Origin: Rhodobacterales bacterium HKCCSP123
GTDB taxonomy: Bacteria > Pseudomonadota > Alphaproteobacteria > Rhodobacterales > Rhodobacteraceae
Assembly (NCBI GenBank): GCA_015689745.1
Contig: WVSO01000013.1
Location: 1-61,620 of the forward strand
DNA: 61,620 bases
Direction of reading: 5' to 3'
The translations under genes and the position numbers were made by a program. Positions 44,563 to 53,678 of the stretch are shown one piece after another (the stretch's first letter is position 1; every line of letters begins with the position of its first letter). The notes under the pieces were generated by a model. It saw nothing but the letters and a program-made list of their open reading frames with translations. It was not told the origin of the DNA and searched no databases.

Positions 44563-45612
44563 ATGTTCCATGAGCTGACCGTGGCCGAGGTCCGGCCCGA
44601 GGGGCCCGAGGCGGTGGCGATCCGTTTCGATGTGCCCGAGGGGCTGCGCGACAGCTTCGCCTTTGCGCCCGGCCAGTACCTGACCCTGCGCGCCAAGGTG
44701 GGGGGTGCGGATATCCGGCGCTCCTATTCCATCGCCTCCCTGCCGGGCGAGGGGCTTTGGGTCGGGGTGAAACATGTGCCGGGCGGTGCCTTCTCCGGCT
44801 TCGCCCAAGGGCTGCGTCCCGGCAATGGTCTGCAGGTGATGCCGCCCCAAGGGCGCTTCACCGATCCGGGCTGTGCGCGCCTGCTGCTGGTGGCGGCAGG
44901 CTCGGGGATCACGCCGATGGTGGCGCTGGCGGGGGCGGCGCTCGCGCGGGGGGCCGAGGTGACGCTGGTCTATGGCAACCGGCGCAGCGAGACGATCATG
45001 TTCCGCGAGGCGCTGGATCGGCTGAAGGACCGGTATCTCGACCGTTTCTCGCTGGTCCACGTGCTGAGCCGCGAGGAACAGGACGTGCCGCTTCTGAACG
45101 GGCGGGTGGACGGCGACAAGATCGCGCGGCTGGCGCAGGCGGGGGTGATCGACCCTGCGCGGGTGGATGGTGTCTTCCTCTGCGGGCCGGGCGAGATGAT
45201 CGACGCCGTCGAGGGGGCTTGCCTGTCGCTGGGCGTGACCCCGGAGAAGATCCACCACGAACGCTTCTACATGGAGGGCGAAGCGCCCCGCGCCCCGCGC
45301 TCGGCCGAGGCCGAGGCGGCGATGGCCCACGGCGTCTCGGTCGAGGTGGTGCTCGACGGCGCGACGCGCCGCTTCGCGATGGAGGCGGGCGACGAGAGCG
45401 TGCTTGCGGCAGGCGAACGGCAGGGGGTGGAGCTGCCCTATTCCTGCCGGGGCGGCATGTGCTGCACCTGTCGCTGCCGGGTGACCGAGGGGAGGGCCGA
45501 GATGGCCGTGAACTGGTCGCTCGAGCCATGGGAGCTGGAAGCGGGCTTCGTCCTGGCCTGCCAGGCGCGGCCCCTGACCGACCGGCTGGCGCTGGATTTC
45601 GACGCGGCGTGA
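44563..45612 (+). CDS. paaE: Phenylacetyl-CoA epoxidase reductase PaaE
   Basis: 349 residues. Passes electrons from NAD(P)H to the PaaA di-iron site. An FAD-binding ferredoxin-reductase domain (RRSYSIASLPGEGLWVGVKH, about 47-66) leads into the NAD-binding domain (LLLVAAGSGITPMVALAGAA and FLCGPGEMIDAVEGACLSLG). A C-terminal plant-type 2Fe-2S ferredoxin has cysteines in LPYSCRGGMCCTCRCRV and FVLACQAR. AGAGGGGCGGG precedes the ATG. Last gene of the rightward paaABCDE run. Confidence 0.95.
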   Translation: MFHELTVAEVRPEGPEAVAIRFDVPEGLRDSFAFAPGQYLTLRAKVGGADIRRSYSIASLPGEGLWVGVKHVPGGAFSGFAQGLRPGNGLQVMPPQGRFTDPGCARLLLVAAGSGITPMVALAGAALARGAEVTLVYGNRRSETIMFREALDRLKDRYLDRFSLVHVLSREEQDVPLLNGRVDGDKIARLAQAGVIDPARVDGVFLCGPGEMIDAVEGACLSLGVTPEKIHHERFYMEGEAPRAPRSAEAEAAMAHGVSVEVVLDGATRRFAMEAGDESVLAAGERQGVELPYSCRGGMCCTCRCRVTEGRAEMAVNWSLEPWELEAGFVLACQARPLTDRLALDFDAA

Positions 45613-45637
45613 CGGCACGCCTGCCCGGCGTGGCTTT

Positions 45638-45682
45638 GGCCCCCGCCGTGGGGCCGTGCATATTTATGGAAAGATGAAGGGA
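45638..45682. other. Hairpin plus ATATTT-GGAAA-GAAG element between paaE and paaZ
   Basis: GGCCCC (45638-45643) and GGGGCC (45650-45655) form a 6-bp stem. GTGCATATTTATGGAAAGAT then GAAGGG follows to the paaZ stop. The second part resembles the paaA/paaB spacer element. It sits between convergent genes and may act as a transcription end on either strand, though no T-run is visible. Confidence 0.5.
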
Positions 45683-47707
45683 TCAGCGGCGGTAGGCGAC
45701 CATGGTCAACAGCTCGTACCCGGCCACCTGCTCGTCGTTCTGGTCGTACAGCGTGACGGCCCAGCGGACCTCGCCGTAGCTGTCGGTGCGGCGGGTCTTG
45801 CGCCGGGCGGTCAGGCGGACATGGAGGCGGGCACCGGGGCTGACGGGCTTCTGGAAACTGAGTGCGTTGAGCCCGGTATTCGCCAGGACCGGCCCCGGAT
45901 CGGGCTGCACGAAAAGCCCCGCGGCGAAGCTGAGCAGCAGGTAGCCATGGGCGACGCGTCCGGGGAAGAAGGGGTTCGCGGCCGCGGCGGCCTCGTCCAT
46001 GTGGGCATAGAAGGTGTCGCCGGTGAAATGGGCGAAGTGTTCGATATCCTCCAGCGTGACCTCACGCGGGGCGGTTACGATCGTGTGGCCGATCTCGATC
46101 TCGTCGAAGGTGAGCCGGAAGGGGTGGGTCGGCGGCGCGATCTCCTCGGCGCCCGGCATCCATTGGCCGGTCACGCCGGTCAGCATCCGGGGCGAGCCCT
46201 GCACCGCGACGCGTTGCATGTAATGCATCACGCCGCGGATGCCGCCCAGCTCCTCGCCCCCGCCAGCACGGCCCGGCCCGCCGTGGGTCATGTGCGGCAA
46301 GGGCGAGCCGTGGCCGGTGGCCTCGCCCATGCTGTCGCGGTCGTTGATATAGACCCGCCCGTGCCACGGCCCGGCCTCCTGCACCACGGTGCGCGCAACC
46401 GCGGGGTCATGGGTGATGACCGACAGGACAAGCGAGCCGCCGCCGCGATTGGCCAGCCGCGCGGCATGGGACAGGTCGCGGCAGGGCATCAGCGTGGCGG
46501 CCGGGCCGAAGGCCTCGACCTCATGCACGCTGGTGGCCATATCAGGGTCTAAACAGCGGTATAGAGCCGGTTTTAGATAGGCCCCGGCCTCGGGGTTTTC
46601 CGCCTCGATGCTCAGGGCCTCACCGGTGAAAACCGGCTGAACCTCACCCGCGAAAGCGGCCAGCCGCGCCATCACATCGGCCTTCTGCCCCTGCCCCACC
46701 AACGCGCCCATGCGCGTCGTTTCGAGCCGCGGATCGCCGATGCGGGTTGTCGCCAACCGCGCGGCAATCGCCTCGGCCACCGGGTCCATCATCGCCTCGG
46801 GCAGGATGATCCGGCGGATCGCGGTGCATTTCTGCCCCGCCTTCGTGGTCATCTCGCGGGCGACCTCCTTCACGAACAGGTCGAACTCGGGCACGTCCCG
46901 CGTCACGTCCGGCCCGAGGATCGTTGCGTTCAGGCTGTCCTGTTCCGCAATGAACCGGGTGCCCGCACGGAGGAGGCGGGGGTTGGAGCGCAGCGCTAAG
47001 GCGGTCGCGGCCGAGCCGGTGAAGCTGACCACGTCCTGCGGCCCCAGCCGGTCGAGCAGGTCGCCCGTGCCGCCAATCACCAACTGCGCGGCACCCTCGG
47101 GCAGGATCCCCGACTCGACGATCATGCGAAACGCCGCCTCGGCCAGGTAGGCGGTCGCCGTCGCGGGCTTCACGATGCAGGGCACACCGGCCAGCAGTGC
47201 GGGGGCGAGTTTCTCCAGCATCCCCCAGACGGGGAAGTTGAAGGCGTTGATGTGGACGGCCACACCCTGCAACGGCACGGCAACGTGTTGGCCGAGGAAC
47301 GTACCCTTGCGGGAAATCTGTTCCAGCCCGCCGTCGAGGTGGATCTGCCCCTCGACCATCTCGCGCCGGCCCTTGGAGGCGAAGGCGAACATCGTGCCGA
47401 TGCCGCCGTCGATGTCGATCCATCCATCGGCGCGGGTGGCCCCGGTCAGCGGGTTGAGGGCGTAAAGCTCTTCCTTGCGGGCATCGAGATACTGCGCCAG
47501 CGCCTTCAGCATCCGCGCCCTCTGGTGGAAATCCATCGCGCGCAGGGCAGGGCCGCCCGTCTGCGTGGCATGGTCGATCATCGCGCCGGCATCCAGCACC
47601 GCCCCACCGCGCGCCACGGCTTCGCCGGTGATCGCCGAATGCATCATCCGCGCGCTGTCGTCCGGGCCGATCCAGCGCCCGGCGGCATAGGACTGCAGGT
47701 CAAGCAT
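45683..47707 (-). CDS. paaZ: PaaZ: oxepin-CoA hydrolase/3-oxo-5,6-dehydrosuberyl-CoA semialdehyde dehydrogenase
   Basis: 674 residues. The N-terminal aldehyde dehydrogenase (about 1-520) shows [33 protein letters not shown] and the catalytic cysteine region [20 protein letters not shown]. The C-terminal MaoC-like hydratase (about 540-674) shows [20 protein letters not shown] and [18 protein letters not shown]. It opens the oxepin ring and oxidises the resulting aldehyde. It is divergent from paaI across an 80-nt region containing a TetR-type operator. Confidence 0.96.
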   Translation of the reverse strand: MLDLQSYAAGRWIGPDDSARMMHSAITGEAVARGGAVLDAGAMIDHATQTGGPALRAMDFHQRARMLKALAQYLDARKEELYALNPLTGATRADGWIDIDGGIGTMFAFASKGRREMVEGQIHLDGGLEQISRKGTFLGQHVAVPLQGVAVHINAFNFPVWGMLEKLAPALLAGVPCIVKPATATAYLAEAAFRMIVESGILPEGAAQLVIGGTGDLLDRLGPQDVVSFTGSAATALALRSNPRLLRAGTRFIAEQDSLNATILGPDVTRDVPEFDLFVKEVAREMTTKAGQKCTAIRRIILPEAMMDPVAEAIAARLATTRIGDPRLETTRMGALVGQGQKADVMARLAAFAGEVQPVFTGEALSIEAENPEAGAYLKPALYRCLDPDMATSVHEVEAFGPAATLMPCRDLSHAARLANRGGGSLVLSVITHDPAVARTVVQEAGPWHGRVYINDRDSMGEATGHGSPLPHMTHGGPGRAGGGEELGGIRGVMHYMQRVAVQGSPRMLTGVTGQWMPGAEEIAPPTHPFRLTFDEIEIGHTIVTAPREVTLEDIEHFAHFTGDTFYAHMDEAAAAANPFFPGRVAHGYLLLSFAAGLFVQPDPGPVLANTGLNALSFQKPVSPGARLHVRLTARRKTRRTDSYGEVRWAVTLYDQNDEQVAGYELLTMVAYRR

Positions 47708-47733
47708 GATGGTCCCTCCCTCGGGGATTATTC

Positions 47734-47747
47734 TTGACCGCTCGGTC
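47734..47747 (+). promoter_or_regulatory. Candidate PaaR (TetR) operator between paaZ and paaI
   Basis: GACCGCTCGGTC at 47736-47747, an inverted repeat of GACCG/CGGTC, followed by GG. It resembles the ACCGACCGGTCGGT-type sites I recall for PaaR of betaproteobacteria. It overlaps a TTGACC -35-like hexamer (47734-47739) facing paaI and lies 27 nt upstream of the paaZ start, so one bound dimer could affect both genes. Confidence 0.6.
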
Positions 47748-47787
47748 GGCTTTGCGTCAAGCTTTCCGAAAAAGGGAGGGGTCGCGC

Positions 47788-48219
47788 ATGACCGAGGAGG
47801 AGCGCGCGCGCCGGTCGGCCGAGGCGATGTGGGCCACGGATGCGGCGTCGAAATGGGTGGGGCTGCGCCTGATCGAGGTCGGCCCCGGCCGCGCCGTGAT
47901 GGAGATGACGGTCGCGGACCATCACCTGAACGGGCATGGCATCTGCCATGGCGGCTTCATCTTCACGCTGGCGGATTCGGCTTTCGCCTTCGCCTGCAAT
48001 TCGCACAACCGTATCGCCGTCGCGCAGCACAATTCCATCACCTACCTCAGCCCCGGCAAGGGTGGAGAGGTGCTGCGCGCCGAGGCGGTGGAAGTGTCCC
48101 TGACGGGCCGTTCGGGTCTGACGGATGTCACCGTGACGGGCGGCGACGGGCGCAAGGTGGCGCTGTTCCGCGGCGCGTCGCGGCAGATCAGCGGGCAACA
48201 TTTCGAGGAGGTCGCGTGA
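47788..48219 (+). CDS. paaI: Hydroxyphenylacetyl-CoA thioesterase PaaI
   Basis: 143-residue hotdog-fold thioesterase that frees CoA from dead-end or ring-hydroxylated phenylacetyl-CoA. Typical segments are DAASKWVGLRLIEVGPGRAV, LNGHGICHGGFIFTLADSAF (with the catalytic HGG..F..AD) and CNSHNRIAVAQHNSITYLSP. GGGAGGGG precedes the ATG. Its stop overlaps the paaK start (TGATG). Confidence 0.94.
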   Translation: MTEEERARRSAEAMWATDAASKWVGLRLIEVGPGRAVMEMTVADHHLNGHGICHGGFIFTLADSAFAFACNSHNRIAVAQHNSITYLSPGKGGEVLRAEAVEVSLTGRSGLTDVTVTGGDGRKVALFRGASRQISGQHFEEVA

Positions 48220-49529
48220 TGGAGGACAGGACCCCGAGGCGCGAAGACCTCGACCCGATCGAGATCGCCTCGCGCGACGAGATCATGGGCCTGCAACTGG
48301 ACCGGCTGCGCTGGTCGCTGCGCCACGCCTACGACAACGTCCCCTTCTACCGCGCCAGCTTCGACGCGGCGGGCGTCCACCCCGACGACCTGCGCGACCT
48401 GTCGGACCTGGCCAAGTTCCCCTTCACCGTGAAACAGGACCTGCGCGACAACTACCCCTTCGGCATGTTCGCCGTTCCGCGTGAGCAGGTCGCGCGCATC
48501 CATGCCTCCTCCGGAACCACGGGCAAGCCGACCGTGGTGGGTTACACCGCGCGCGACATCGAGACATGGGCGACCTGCGTCGCGCGGTCGATGCGGGCCA
48601 GCGGCACGCGGCCGGGCGACGTGGTGCATGTGGCCTATGGCTATGGCCTGTTCACCGGCGGGCTCGGCGCGCATTACGGCGCGGAAAAGCTGGGCTGCAC
48701 GGTCGTGCCCGTCTCGGGCGGCATGACGCCCCGGCAGGTCCAGCTGATCGAGGATTTCGGCGCCTCGACCATCATGGTCACCCCCTCCTACGCGCTGTCG
48801 ATCCTCGACGAATACCGCGAACAGGGGCGCGACCCGCGTGAAAGCCCCCTGCGCGTGGGCATCTTCGGGGCCGAACCCTGGACCAACGCCATGCGGCAGG
48901 AGATCGAGCAGGCCTTCGACATGCACGCCGTCGACATCTACGGCTTGTCCGAGGTCATGGGCCCCGGCGTCGCCAACGAATGCGTCGAGACGAAGGACGG
49001 GCTGCACATCTGGGAAGATCACTTCTACCCCGAGGTGATCGACCCCGTGACCGGTGCGGTCCTGCCCGATGGCGAGAAGGGCGAGCTTGTGTTCACCTCG
49101 CTCACCAAGGAGGCCTTTCCGATCATCCGCTACCGCACCCGCGACCTGACGCGGCTTCTGCCCGGCACCGCGCGCTCGATGCGGCGGATGGAGAAGGTCA
49201 CGGGCCGGTCGGACGACATGATGATCGTGCGCGGCGTCAACGTCTTTCCCACCCAGATCGAGGAACAGCTGATGGCGACCCCGGGCCTCGGCCCGCATTT
49301 CCAGATCGAACTGACGCGGGAGGGCCGGATGGACGTGATGACCGTCCATGTCGAGGCCGCACAGGGCCCAATGGGCACGGACAGGCTCGAACAGGCAGCG
49401 CAGGGCCTGAAACGGCGCATCAAGGAACGCGTGGGCGTGAGCGCCGAGATTGTCGCCCATGGCTCGGGCGGGGTCCCGCGCAGCCAGGGCAAGGCGGTGC
49501 GCATCGTGGACAAGCGGCCCAAGGGCTGA
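48219..49529 (+). CDS. paaK: Phenylacetate-CoA ligase PaaK
   Basis: 436 residues. ATP-dependent activation of phenylacetate to phenylacetyl-CoA, the first step of the pathway and the source of the PaaX effector. The adenylate-forming motif HASSGTTGKPTVVGYT (about 88-103), YGYGLFTGGLGAHYG, VDIYGLSEVMGPGVA, RYRTRDLTRLLPG and the C-terminal GRSDDMMIVRGVNVFPTQIE identify PaaK. It is translationally coupled to paaI and, at its 3' end, to the TetR gene. Confidence 0.96.
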   Translation: MEDRTPRREDLDPIEIASRDEIMGLQLDRLRWSLRHAYDNVPFYRASFDAAGVHPDDLRDLSDLAKFPFTVKQDLRDNYPFGMFAVPREQVARIHASSGTTGKPTVVGYTARDIETWATCVARSMRASGTRPGDVVHVAYGYGLFTGGLGAHYGAEKLGCTVVPVSGGMTPRQVQLIEDFGASTIMVTPSYALSILDEYREQGRDPRESPLRVGIFGAEPWTNAMRQEIEQAFDMHAVDIYGLSEVMGPGVANECVETKDGLHIWEDHFYPEVIDPVTGAVLPDGEKGELVFTSLTKEAFPIIRYRTRDLTRLLPGTARSMRRMEKVTGRSDDMMIVRGVNVFPTQIEEQLMATPGLGPHFQIELTREGRMDVMTVHVEAAQGPMGTDRLEQAAQGLKRRIKERVGVSAEIVAHGSGGVPRSQGKAVRIVDKRPKG

Positions 49530-50110
49530 TGGCGCGGGGACTGGCGCGCGACCACGCCGAGAAGCGGGCGGCGATCCGGGAGGGCGCGGCGCGCTATTTC
49601 GCGGCCGAGGGCTATGCCCGCGCCTCGATGGCGGGGGCGGCGCGGGCCTGCGGCGTGTCGAAGGCGCTGCTCTATCACTACTACGACGGGAAAGAGGCGC
49701 TGCTCTTCGACATCCTCGAAGAGCACCTGGGCGCGCTGGCCGCCGCTGTCGAGGGCATCGCGCCGGACGGGCCGCCCGAGGCCCGGCTGCGCCGGCTGAT
49801 CCACGCGATCCTCGCCGAGTACGAGGACGCCGATGCCGAACACAAGCTGCAGCTCGACGCGCTGGCCCTGCTGCCCGGGGACATGCAGGCGCCGCTTCTG
49901 TCCCTGCAACGCAGGATCGTGTCGAACATGAGTGCCACGCTCGAGGCGATCCGCCCCGGCCTCGGGCCGCGCCGTGGGGCGGTCACGATGAGCGTCTTCG
50001 GCATGCTCAACTGGGTCTACACCTGGCACCGTCCCGGCAAGGGGATGAGCCGGGCCGAGTACGCCGATCTTGCCGCCGACATGGTTCTCGGGGGCCTGCG
50101 CGGGCTCTGA
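49529..50110 (+). CDS. paaR: TetR-family regulator, probable PaaR
   Basis: 193 residues. N-terminal helix-turn-helix: EGAARYFAAEGYARASMAGA, ARACGVSKALLYHYYDGKEA. The C-terminal ligand domain is all-helical (HKLQLDALALLPGDMQAPLL, VFGMLNWVYTWHRPGKGMSR). The ATG overlaps the paaK stop, placing it in the paaI-paaK operon. TetR proteins in this position control phenylacetate genes in other proteobacteria and respond to pathway CoA esters. Likely target: the site at 47736-47747. Confidence 0.82.
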   Translation: MARGLARDHAEKRAAIREGAARYFAAEGYARASMAGAARACGVSKALLYHYYDGKEALLFDILEEHLGALAAAVEGIAPDGPPEARLRRLIHAILAEYEDADAEHKLQLDALALLPGDMQAPLLSLQRRIVSNMSATLEAIRPGLGPRRGAVTMSVFGMLNWVYTWHRPGKGMSRAEYADLAADMVLGGLRGL

Positions 50111-50195
50111 TCCGGCGACGCGCCGCGCTTTGCCTTGGTTTCGGCCGCCGCACCGGGCTAGATTGCACCCGAGCAGCAAGACCCGAGAGGCACGG

Positions 50196-50957
50196 GTGCC
50201 AAGAAGAAGCGACACGGACAGGGCGGTGAACCCCACCAAACGCAGCCGCAAGCGCAGGTCCGCGCCTGCGCCGACAGGACTGCGCCGCGCGATGCAAGGG
50301 GCGCGGCGCTGGCTGCTGCGCGGGGTGGCGGGTCTCGTCCTGCTGACCTTTGGCTGGGTCGCGCTTTACGCTGTCGTTCCCGTGCCCACGACCGCCTACA
50401 TGATCGGCGAAAGCCGCCGCCTTGGCGGGGTCGAGCACGAGTGGGTCCCGATCGAAGAGATTTCGATCCACCTGCAGCGCGCCGCCGTCGCGGCGGAGGA
50501 CGCGAATTTCTGCCTGCACTGGGGTTTCGACATGGACGCGATCCGCGACGCCATCGCCGAGGGCGCCCGGCGCGGCGGCTCGACCATCAGCCAGCAGACG
50601 GTCAAGAACACCTTTCTCTGGCACGGGCGCAGCTGGCTGCGAAAGGCGATGGAAGCCGGGATCACCCCCGTGATGGAGCTGATCTGGCCCAAGCGCCGGG
50701 TGCTCGAGGTCTACCTCAACGTCGCCGAGTTCGGTGAAGGGATCTTCGGTGCCGAGGCCGCGGCGCGGCATCACTTCGGCGTCTCCGCCGCCGATCTGAC
50801 ACTGCGGCAGGCCTCGCTCCTTGCTGCCGTGCTGCCCGACCCGCAGGAGCGGATCGCATCGGCCCCTTCGGCCTTCATCGACCGGCGGGCACGTTCCATC
50901 GCCGACGGCGCGCAGACCATCGCCGCCGATGGCCGCGATAGTTGCTTTGCGAATTGA
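50196..50957 (+). CDS. mtgA: Monofunctional peptidoglycan glycosyltransferase MtgA
   Basis: 253 residues from GTG 50196 (GAGAGG 5 nt upstream); an alternative GTG at 50226 gives 243. A basic N-terminus and one transmembrane segment (LLRGVAGLVLLTFGWVALYA) precede a GT51 domain. The catalytic glutamate lies in AAVAAEDANFCLHWGFD, followed by RGGSTISQQTVKNTFLW, RVLEVYLNVAEFGEGIFGAE and ASLLAAVLPDP. It polymerises lipid II into glycan chains on the periplasmic face. Confidence 0.93.
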   Translation: MPRRSDTDRAVNPTKRSRKRRSAPAPTGLRRAMQGARRWLLRGVAGLVLLTFGWVALYAVVPVPTTAYMIGESRRLGGVEHEWVPIEEISIHLQRAAVAAEDANFCLHWGFDMDAIRDAIAEGARRGGSTISQQTVKNTFLWHGRSWLRKAMEAGITPVMELIWPKRRVLEVYLNVAEFGEGIFGAEAAARHHFGVSAADLTLRQASLLAAVLPDPQERIASAPSAFIDRRARSIADGAQTIAADGRDSCFAN

Positions 50958-51014
50958 ACATTCCCCGCGTTTCACGCCATAGAGAGGCAGCCTGAGAGAG
51001 GATCGAGCGGACCC

Positions 51015-51680
51015 ATGGCGCGCCTTTATCACTTCGCCCTGTCCCCCTTCTGCCGCAAGGTCCGGCTGGTTCTGGCCGAGAAGCGCATCGAGGTGGAGCT
51101 GATCGACGAGAAATACTGGGAACCGACCACGGAATTCCTGCGCCGCAACCCCGCGGGGAAGGTGCCGGTGCTGAAGATCGACGGCATGCACCTGACCGAA
51201 TCGAACGCCATTTGCGAATACCTAGAGGAAACGCGGCCGGAACCGCCGCTGATGCCCTCCGACCCCAAGGCGCGCGCCGAGGTGCGCCGGATCGTGAACT
51301 GGTTCGACGACAAGTTTCACCACGAGGTGACGGCGAACCTCGTGTACGAGCGCGTCAACAAGAAGATCATGCGCGGCGGCTACCCCGACGGGAAGGCGGT
51401 GAAGACCGGCGCGCAGCAGATCAAGTACCACCTCGACTACATGGCCTGGCTGCTGGATCACCGGCGCTGGCTGGCGGGCGACGCGATGACCCTGGCCGAT
51501 TTCACCGCCGCCGCGCACCTGTCCTGCCTCGACTACATCTCGGACGTCGACTGGAACCGTTCCGAGGTGGTCAAGGACTGGTATGCCAAGGTTAAATCCC
51601 GGCCGGCCTTCCGCTCGATCCTCGCCGACCAGATCCCCGGCTTCATCCAGCCGCCGCATTACGCGAATCTCGACTTTTGA
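51015..51680 (+). CDS. Glutathione S-transferase family protein
   Basis: 221 residues. The N-terminal thioredoxin-like domain shows [40 protein letters not shown] and [11 protein letters not shown]. The C-terminal helical domain shows [21 protein letters not shown] Ser or Cys in SPFC near residue 11-14 could be catalytic. The substrate is unknown. Its stop overlaps the TTG start of queG (TTGA). Confidence 0.9.
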   Translation: MARLYHFALSPFCRKVRLVLAEKRIEVELIDEKYWEPTTEFLRRNPAGKVPVLKIDGMHLTESNAICEYLEETRPEPPLMPSDPKARAEVRRIVNWFDDKFHHEVTANLVYERVNKKIMRGGYPDGKAVKTGAQQIKYHLDYMAWLLDHRRWLAGDAMTLADFTAAAHLSCLDYISDVDWNRSEVVKDWYAKVKSRPAFRSILADQIPGFIQPPHYANLDF

Positions 51681-52753
51681 CCGATCTGAAACATGCCCTT
51701 CTGACCGAGGCCCGCGCGGCGGGCTTCGCAAGGATGGGCGTCTGCCGCCCCGACGCGATCCCCGAGGCCGCCGGGCGGCTGGCCGAGTTCGTGGCCCAGG
51801 GGCGGCACGGCCAGATGGGCTGGATGGCCGAGCGCATGGGCTGGCGCGGCGACCCCGCGGCGCTCTGGCCCGAGGCGCGCTCGGTCATCCTGCTGGCGGA
51901 ACCCTACACGCCAAGGGCCGATCCGCTGGAGGCTTTGACGCGGCGCGACCGGGCCACGATCAGTGTCTACGCGCAGAACAGGGACTATCACGACCTCGTC
52001 AAGAAGCGCCTCAAACGGGTGGGGCGCTGGCTTCTGGACCGGGCCGAGCGCGAAACTGCAGTTTCGCGGCCCGGAAAACTGCAGTTTTCCGCCCCGCCCC
52101 GGATCAAGGTTTTCGTCGACACCGCCCCGGTGATGGAAAAGCCCCTGGCGCAGGCCGCGGGCCTCGGCTGGCAGGGCAAGCACACGAACCTTCTGTCGCG
52201 CGACCTCGGCAACTGGTTTTTCCTCGGCGCGATCTTCACCACCATCGAGCTTGAACCGGACCCGCCGCAGTCCGAGCATTGCGGCTCATGCACCGCCTGC
52301 CTCGACATCTGCCCGACCGCGGCCTTTCCCGCGCCCTTCCAGCTCGACGCGCGGCGCTGCATTTCCTACCTCACCATCGAGCACAAGGGCCCGGTCCCGC
52401 TTGATCTGCGCGAGAAGATGGGCAACCGCATCTATGGCTGCGACGATTGCTTGGCCGTCTGCCCCTGGAACAAGTTCGCGGCGGAGGCGACGGAACTGCG
52501 CTATGCTGCGCGGGCGGAGCTGCAAAGCCCGCGCCTCGAGGAGTTGGCCAAGCTCGACGATGCCGGGTTCCGCGCGATGTTCGCGGGCTCCCCCATCAAG
52601 CGCATCGGGCGGAACCGCTTCGTGCGGAACGTGCTCTACGCGATCGGGAACTCGGGCGAAAAACGGCTCGAACCCGCCGCGCAGAGCCTGACGGATGATC
52701 CCGACCCCACGGTCGCCGAGGCCGCCCGCTGGGCGGTGGAAAGGTTGAAATGA
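51677..52753 (+). CDS. queG: Epoxyqueuosine reductase QueG, with a palindromic in-frame insertion
   Basis: 358 residues from TTG 51677. Cobalamin- and Fe-S-dependent enzyme that completes queuosine in tRNA. It shows [71 protein letters not shown], two ferredoxin motifs ([29 protein letters not shown]) and a short HEAT-like end ([18 protein letters not shown]). Between [20 protein letters not shown] and IKVFVD the protein has extra residues [20 protein letters not shown]. These are encoded by two perfect palindromes (52049-52091). The frame stays open, so the enzyme may tolerate this loop. The stop overlaps the next gene. Confidence 0.93.
   Translation: MTDLKHALLTEARAAGFARMGVCRPDAIPEAAGRLAEFVAQGRHGQMGWMAERMGWRGDPAALWPEARSVILLAEPYTPRADPLEALTRRDRATISVYAQNRDYHDLVKKRLKRVGRWLLDRAERETAVSRPGKLQFSAPPRIKVFVDTAPVMEKPLAQAAGLGWQGKHTNLLSRDLGNWFFLGAIFTTIELEPDPPQSEHCGSCTACLDICPTAAFPAPFQLDARRCISYLTIEHKGPVPLDLREKMGNRIYGCDDCLAVCPWNKFAAEATELRYAARAELQSPRLEELAKLDDAGFRAMFAGSPIKRIGRNRFVRNVLYAIGNSGEKRLEPAAQSLTDDPDPTVAEAARWAVERLK
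52049..52091. repeat. Two tandem TGCA-centred palindromes inside queG
   Basis: Perfect 20-bp palindromes CGCGAAACTGCAGTTTCGCG (52049-52068) and CGGAAAACTGCAGTTTTCCG (52072-52091). They share the core AAACTGCAGTTT and their centres are 23 bp apart. Same architecture as the dnaE2 array but with a different core and arms. In-frame in queG. Confidence 0.88.
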
Positions 52754-53613
52754 GGCTTCTGATATTCGGCTACGGCTACACCGCCCGCCACCTCGTCGCC
52801 GAGATGGACGCCGCGCCGGGCGATGTCCGCGTCACGACGCGCAGCGCCGACAAGGCAGCAAAGCTGCAGGCCGAGGGCCTGAGCGCGCGCGTCTTTCCCG
52901 GCACCGACATGGCCGAGGACCTGGCCTGGGCCAGCCATGTCCTGATCACCGCGGGGCCCGAGGACGGGCATGACCCCGTCCTTGCCCATGCGCGCGAGGC
53001 CTTCGCCGACGCCGCCGACGGGCTGGTCTGGGTCGGCTACCTCAGCACCACGGGGGTTTACGGCGACCATTCCGGCGGCTGGGTGGACGAGGAAACACCG
53101 CTCACCCCCTCCACCGCGCGGGGCCGTGCGCGCGTCGCGGCCGAGGGCGAATGGCAGGCGCTTTATCACGCCCATGGCCTGCCGCTGCACATCTTCCGGC
53201 TGGCGGGCATCTACGGCCTGGGGCGCGGCCCCTTCGCCAAGGTCCGCGAGGGGACGGCGCGACGCATCGTGAAGCCCGGCCAGGTCTTCAGCCGCATCCA
53301 TGTCGAGGATATCGCGCAGGTGCTGATCGCCTCGATGGCGCATCCGCAGGCGGGCGCGATCTACAATCTCTGCGACGACGATCCGGCCCCGCCGCAGGAC
53401 GTGATCGCCCATGCCGCCGAATTGCTCGGCCTGCCCCTGCCGCCCGAGGTTCCCTATGACGAGGCCGACCTGTCGCCCATGGCGCGCAGTTTCTACGCCG
53501 AATCGAAGCGGGTCGATAACCGGCGGATGAAGGAGGAGCTCGGCGTGCGCCTTCGCTATCCCGACTACCGCGCCGGGCTGGCTGCGCTGCTCTCCGCCGA
53601 TGGCGGTGAATGA
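52750..53613 (+). CDS. NAD-dependent epimerase/SDR-like protein (YeeZ-type)
   Basis: 287 residues. A Rossmann start [19 protein letters not shown] is followed by an atypical SDR layout: [80 protein letters not shown]. The classic YxxxK active site is not clear, as in the YeeZ subgroup. The substrate is unknown. ATG 52750 overlaps the queG stop. Confidence 0.87.
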   Translation: MRLLIFGYGYTARHLVAEMDAAPGDVRVTTRSADKAAKLQAEGLSARVFPGTDMAEDLAWASHVLITAGPEDGHDPVLAHAREAFADAADGLVWVGYLSTTGVYGDHSGGWVDEETPLTPSTARGRARVAAEGEWQALYHAHGLPLHIFRLAGIYGLGRGPFAKVREGTARRIVKPGQVFSRIHVEDIAQVLIASMAHPQAGAIYNLCDDDPAPPQDVIAHAAELLGLPLPPEVPYDEADLSPMARSFYAESKRVDNRRMKEELGVRLRYPDYRAGLAALLSADGGE

Positions 53614-53678
53614 CCCCTACGCAGGACCCTTGAACTGCGGTATAGGCGGTGAAAACACACCAGGCACGAGCAGTCACG

